From: Physocladia obscura
Lineage: Eukaryota > Chytridiomycota > Chytridiomycetes > Chytridiales > Chytriomycetaceae
NCBI GenBank assembly: GCA_027596945.1
Contig: JADGJH010001211.1
Span: 1 to 11,301 of the forward strand
Length of the DNA stretch: 11,301 nucleotides
Direction of reading: 5' to 3'
This document shows, in pieces, positions 8,787-11,301 of this stretch. A model generated the notes under the pieces. The model worked only from the letters and a program-made list of their open reading frames with translations. It had not been told where the DNA came from and did not search any database. Within the stretch, counting starts at the first letter, position 1. Each line of letters opens with the position of its first letter. Made by a program: the position numbers and the translations under genes.

Positions 8787-8969
8787 TTAACAACCCACGT
8801 CTAGTGCGGTCGTTCCCTCTACCCTCCGCCCACTACGCAAGCTTTGTGCCTGTATTCTTTTGATTTTATTTTCGTGTTTCTCAATAAAATTGGCACTTGG
8901 GGTGTCTTGGCAACATCCCCGTCTGCCTGCGTTTTGCCCAACCTTATCCCTTGAACAATTTGACCCAGC
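8787..8969 (-). CDS. Candidate terminal exons of an unknown gene
   Basis: Two GC-richer blocks separated by an AT-rich centre fit a minus-strand pair of exons: 8969-8897, a 47-nt intron (8896-8850, GTGCC...AATACAG), then 8849-8787 closing with TAA. The acceptor before the first block would be ...CTCAACAG ending at 8970. The joined frame reads hydrophilic residues such as GKTQADGDVAKTPQ then AQSLRSGRRVEGTTALDVGC. I do not recognise it. No further exon was found upstream, where the 3' flank of the SEC24 exons begins. The opposite strand also has a 60-codon open stretch, but without a matching intron. The call rests on composition and splice geometry only. Confidence 0.35.
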   Translation of the reverse strand, partial: AGSNCSRDKVGQNAGRRGCCQDTPSANFIEKHENKIKRIQAQSLRSGRRVEGTTALDVGC

Positions 8970-8994
8970 CTGTTGAGCGAATTTTCACTATTAT

Positions 8995-9000
8995 TTTATT
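8995..9000 (-). terminator. Poly(A) signal AATAAA behind the SEC24 exons
   Basis: AATAAA on the minus strand lies about 125 nt past the SEC24 stop codon at 9125-9123, in an A/T-rich flank. The placement suits the SEC24 transcript. Confidence 0.5.
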
Positions 9001-9122
9001 TCTTTCAATATAGTAGTTATCAGACAGTCAGAAAAAGTGAAGAAAAAATATTGAACAGATACATGTTTGCCTCTCCAACCCAAACAGAAAAAAAAAAAAT
9101 CTTTCTGCAGGAAGACTTCATT

Positions 9123-9998
9123 CATCCAGACATTTCCATTTGAATATGTCTGAAAAAGAGCAGAGACCAAAAAAATGCACATACATGCAGCTGAAGCCAT
9201 TAATAAATTGCGCATACCTGTGAATAAAGCACAAATAATCCACGTAAGCCATCGCATCGTAGTTCTGATCCTCCACTAAATGATTCGCAAATTCAACTTC
9301 AACTGGTGAGTCCAAGTCCTGTCGGACAATCTGTAATCCTAAGTATCTCGGCCGCTCAAGTTGACACAAAGAAATAATTAGTCGCACATTTGTGTTCAAT
9401 TTGTTTTCAAAAACTTGTAGAAATCGCTGAAGAAAAAAATGTTAAAAACAATAAATTAGTCAAACGTAAAAAAATATAGGGAAAAACAACAACTGGATTA
9501 ACCAATTTAACGTCTATCTCTTCAACTCGCTGGACACCAAACAAGTTTTGAACGATTTCAGGTGACACATTCCGGCCAACCCAGCAGAACATTTGAGCGC
9601 CATTTTCTGAAAACATACTTTTAGCACATACATTCATGGTTTAACTCAAACATACCCAACAAATAAACACCGTTTGTCTCCAATCGCTCCAAAGAAACTC
9701 GAACAGCAGAAGGGAGTTGAATATTTTTTTTTTGAATCAAGAATACCAAACTGTAAAAAAAGTACGACTATTTCACTACGTAGCATACACACACGCACAC
9801 ACACACACACAGAAACCACATAATCAGGGGAAACATACGCAACTCACATCAGCATCTAAATTATACAACGCAAACATTCTTAGATAAAAAAATGGCAACA
9901 CTCTCAGCAACTCCAATATTCTTCAGGTCTCTCATCGCTGCAACCCTCGCATCGCTCGACATGATTGCTGGCCGAAACGCCCGCGTTTTCAATTGAAT
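9123..9998 (-). CDS. SEC24: SEC24 (COPII coat cargo adaptor), C-terminal exons only
   Basis: SEC24 binds cargo and SEC23 in the COPII coat on ER exit sites. Five exons are visible: about 9998-9848, 9750-9656, 9606-9503, 9426-9218 and 9149-9123, all with GT...AG introns. They encode the end of the helical domain and the gelsolin-like domain: TRAFRPAIMSSDARVAAMR, RMFALYNLDAD, VRVSLERLETNGVYLLENG, MFCWVGRNVSPEIVQNLFGV, RPRYLGLQIVRQ, then HLVEDQN...MAYVDYLCFIHR and a natural end HIQMEMSG-TGA. Frame is lost twice, each time in a homopolymer: T7/A7 at 9886-9892 and A10/T10 at 9724-9733. One base fewer in each restores the family pattern. The zinc-finger, trunk and beta-sandwich parts, hundreds of residues, are absent; no SEC24 similarity was found between 10000 and the kinase exons. 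This is a 3' gene fragment, a rearranged copy or an assembly junction. Confidence 0.85.
9783..9811. repeat. (CA)n microsatellite in a SEC24 intron
   Basis: An interrupted CA/TG dinucleotide run (ACACACACGCACACAC...) lies in the 97-nt intron between 9848 and 9750. It does not touch coding sequence or splice sites. Confidence 0.9.
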
Positions 9999-10372
9999 TA
10001 ATTTTTGACTCTTGTCCATTCATTCCCACCACCAAGACACCAAGACAATTCTTGTCAACAATATTGGATTGAGTATCATTTTATAAAAATAGCTCAAGTT
10101 ACTTGAGATTTCTTTTTGATTTAAGTTTGCAGTTCCGCCAGCCCCACAGACAGTGTGCAAAAGTCTTGGTGCTGCTTTTGGCAGGTGTGCTACCAGCTGA
10201 TATCCTTTTTGAACCCATTGTTTTTGTCTTATTTGCGAGTTGTAAAAGTATTTTTTTAACAATTTGTGCAGGCATTTGTGAATTTGTTTTGTCTATTGCA
10301 TTAAATTTAATTTTAGCCGACGACAAGAAAATCCAAAAAAAGCCACCAAAAGCAGTGTCAAATGCATCCACA

Positions 10373-11301
10373 ATGGAGAGAACAACAGTGGTAGACACTG
10401 TATTCTTCTCTAAACTCAAAATCGTAAGCCGTCCTTTTAAAAAATACCTCAAGCATTTGTCTGCAATAAGGCTGCAAATATCGCAGCTAATTTAGAAATA
10501 TTGGAAAAAACTCCAAAACTCTGTGATGGAATCAGCAAGCAATTTTGTCTCGATAACTTTCGTAAAATCCAACATGATAACTCAGTTACCAAAAACAATC
10601 TTGCACCCATATTTAGCGCCTCACAGATAATTTTTTTTTTTTTTTTTTTTTGAAGGGACGTTATTCCTCACACTTGAAAACAAACAGGAACTCATCCAGT
10701 TCATTTGTGTCTGTTATTTCTTTCTTTGTGTCAAACAAAATTTGTACACACCGATTATGCTTAGCACTCCCATTATTAAAGATGAATTGTTCTTTTGAAC
10801 TATGGATATTGCAACCCCAATTGCCTGTTCGTTTTTTTCTCAAAATCAAATTAATTTGCAAAAAAACAATTTCGAATGATTGCAGCAACATCTGTGCGTA
10901 TCATTGAAAGTCGAGACGGACTACTGGGAACCGGCAGCTTCGGTGCCGTATATCGCGGCACATACCAAGGCCACACAGTTGCGATTAAAACTGTTCTGAA
11001 CAACGCAAACGATCGCGACAAGAATCTCCTGAGCAGCGAAGCACTCATCTGGACTCAGCTGCGACACCCAGGAATCGTGACGCTATGGGGCGTGTGGCCA
11101 CGTGATCCTCTGGCGCGTGATCTGTGCTTGGTTCTCGAGATCTGCAAATCCTCCGTTTACCACGAACTCTATTCCGATGCAGGCTTGCCGAGGCTCAAGA
11201 AGCGCCTTGAGTGGATGCTGAATGTTTCTGGCGCCTTCGAGTATTTGCACTCGCTGTCTCCGCCTGTTATTCACGCTGACCTCAAGCCAGACAATATCCT
11301 G
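10373..11301 (+). CDS. TKL-like protein kinase, 5' part, cut by the window end
   Basis: The last exon (10886 to the window end) encodes a kinase N-lobe and the start of the C-lobe. Counting from the ATG at 10876, the glycine loop GTGSFGAVYRG is at residues 18-28, VAIK lysine at 38, the alpha-C glutamate at 55, and the catalytic loop HADLKPDN at 133-140, with the catalytic Asp kept but HRD changed to HAD. The pattern fits a TKL-type Ser/Thr kinase. Upstream exons join in phase: up to 10423, 10471-10706, 10765-10830 and 10886 onward, with introns of 47, 58 and 55 nt. They encode helical segments (AANIAANLEILEKTPKLC, KIQHDNSVTKNNLAPIF) and LPLLKMNCSFELWILQPQL. A T21 run at 10631-10651 breaks the frame (TGA at 10651); one T fewer keeps it open. 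The true start is uncertain: 10373 is the first in-frame ATG seen, and the frame is open back to about 10103. The catalytic exon is visibly GC-richer than the upstream ones, so a start at 10876 remains possible. Confidence 0.75.
10631..10651 (+). repeat. T21 homopolymer inside the kinase gene
   Basis: Twenty-one consecutive T lie between two segments that look coding and whose frames differ by one base. If exonic it would encode a run of Phe, which is unusual; if it is part of an intron, no GT donor is apparent just before it. A mis-sized homopolymer in the assembly is the simplest reading. Confidence 0.8.

Noticed and set aside
8787..8969. tRNA or 5S rRNA gene in the GC-rich block
   Set aside because: No box A/box B pair, no GTTCGA-type loop and no cloverleaf or 5S consensus were seen on either strand.
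10020..10452. Minus-strand open frames of 80 and 117 codons, including an ATG (about 10218) with a Ser/Thr/Lys-rich start
   Set aside because: No SEC24 or other family pattern is visible in them, no phase-consistent junction to the SEC24 exons was found, and the plus strand carries exons with matching phases here. A short minus-strand exon is not excluded.
10650..10907. 85-codon plus-strand frame starting in the T21 run
   Set aside because: It begins at a TTG in a homopolymer and reads through two segments that behave as introns (10707-10764 and 10831-10885); only its 10765-10830 part agrees with the kinase exon model.
1..11301. CRISPR arrays, LTR pairs and bacterial-type operators
   Set aside because: The DNA is eukaryotic with spliceosomal introns; no regularly spaced repeats or long direct terminal repeats were seen.

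Overview
The window is eukaryotic nuclear DNA. Coding exons are moderately GC-rich, carry short introns (36-240 nt) with GT...AG ends, and sit in long, very AT-rich spacer. The only complete gene encodes the mitochondrial F1-ATPase alpha subunit. Its sequence, the intron sizes, a DUF6818-type SANT/Myb-like gene, the SEC24 exons and a TKL-like kinase together suggest an early-diverging (chytrid-like) fungus. That placement is an inference; another unicellular opisthokont is not excluded.

Layout. 1-2081: AT-rich spacer with no supportable gene. 2082-2349 (-): a weak two-exon relic. 2576-4769 (+): five-exon ATP synthase alpha gene, 560 aa, with a 36-nt fourth intron and a poly(A) signal 38 nt past the stop. 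4900-8500: a transposon-graveyard zone with three minus-strand coding relics: a coiled-coil/Asn-rich fragment (5129-5385), a DUF6818-like gene (5794-6727) enclosed by about 80-bp terminal inverted repeats at 5478-5554 and 6796-6877, and a Ser/Thr/Gln-rich exon (8238-8502) that resembles the second exon of the DUF6818 gene and starts after the same splice phase. 8787-8969 (-): a GC-richer pair of candidate terminal exons of an unknown gene. 9123-9998 (-): the C-terminal exons of SEC24 (COPII cargo adaptor), without the upstream trunk of the protein. 10373-11301 (+): the 5' part of a protein kinase gene, cut by the window end in the catalytic loop.

The genes do not form a pathway: ATP synthase, SEC24 and the kinase are unrelated household or signalling functions. 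The most interesting structure is the roughly 1.4-kb inverted-repeat element whose only recognisable coding content is a decayed SANT/Myb-like DUF6818 gene. A second theme is that frame breaks in the SEC24 exons, the kinase exons and part of the DUF6818 gene fall in homopolymer runs, so assembly length errors must be considered before any of these is called a pseudogene.
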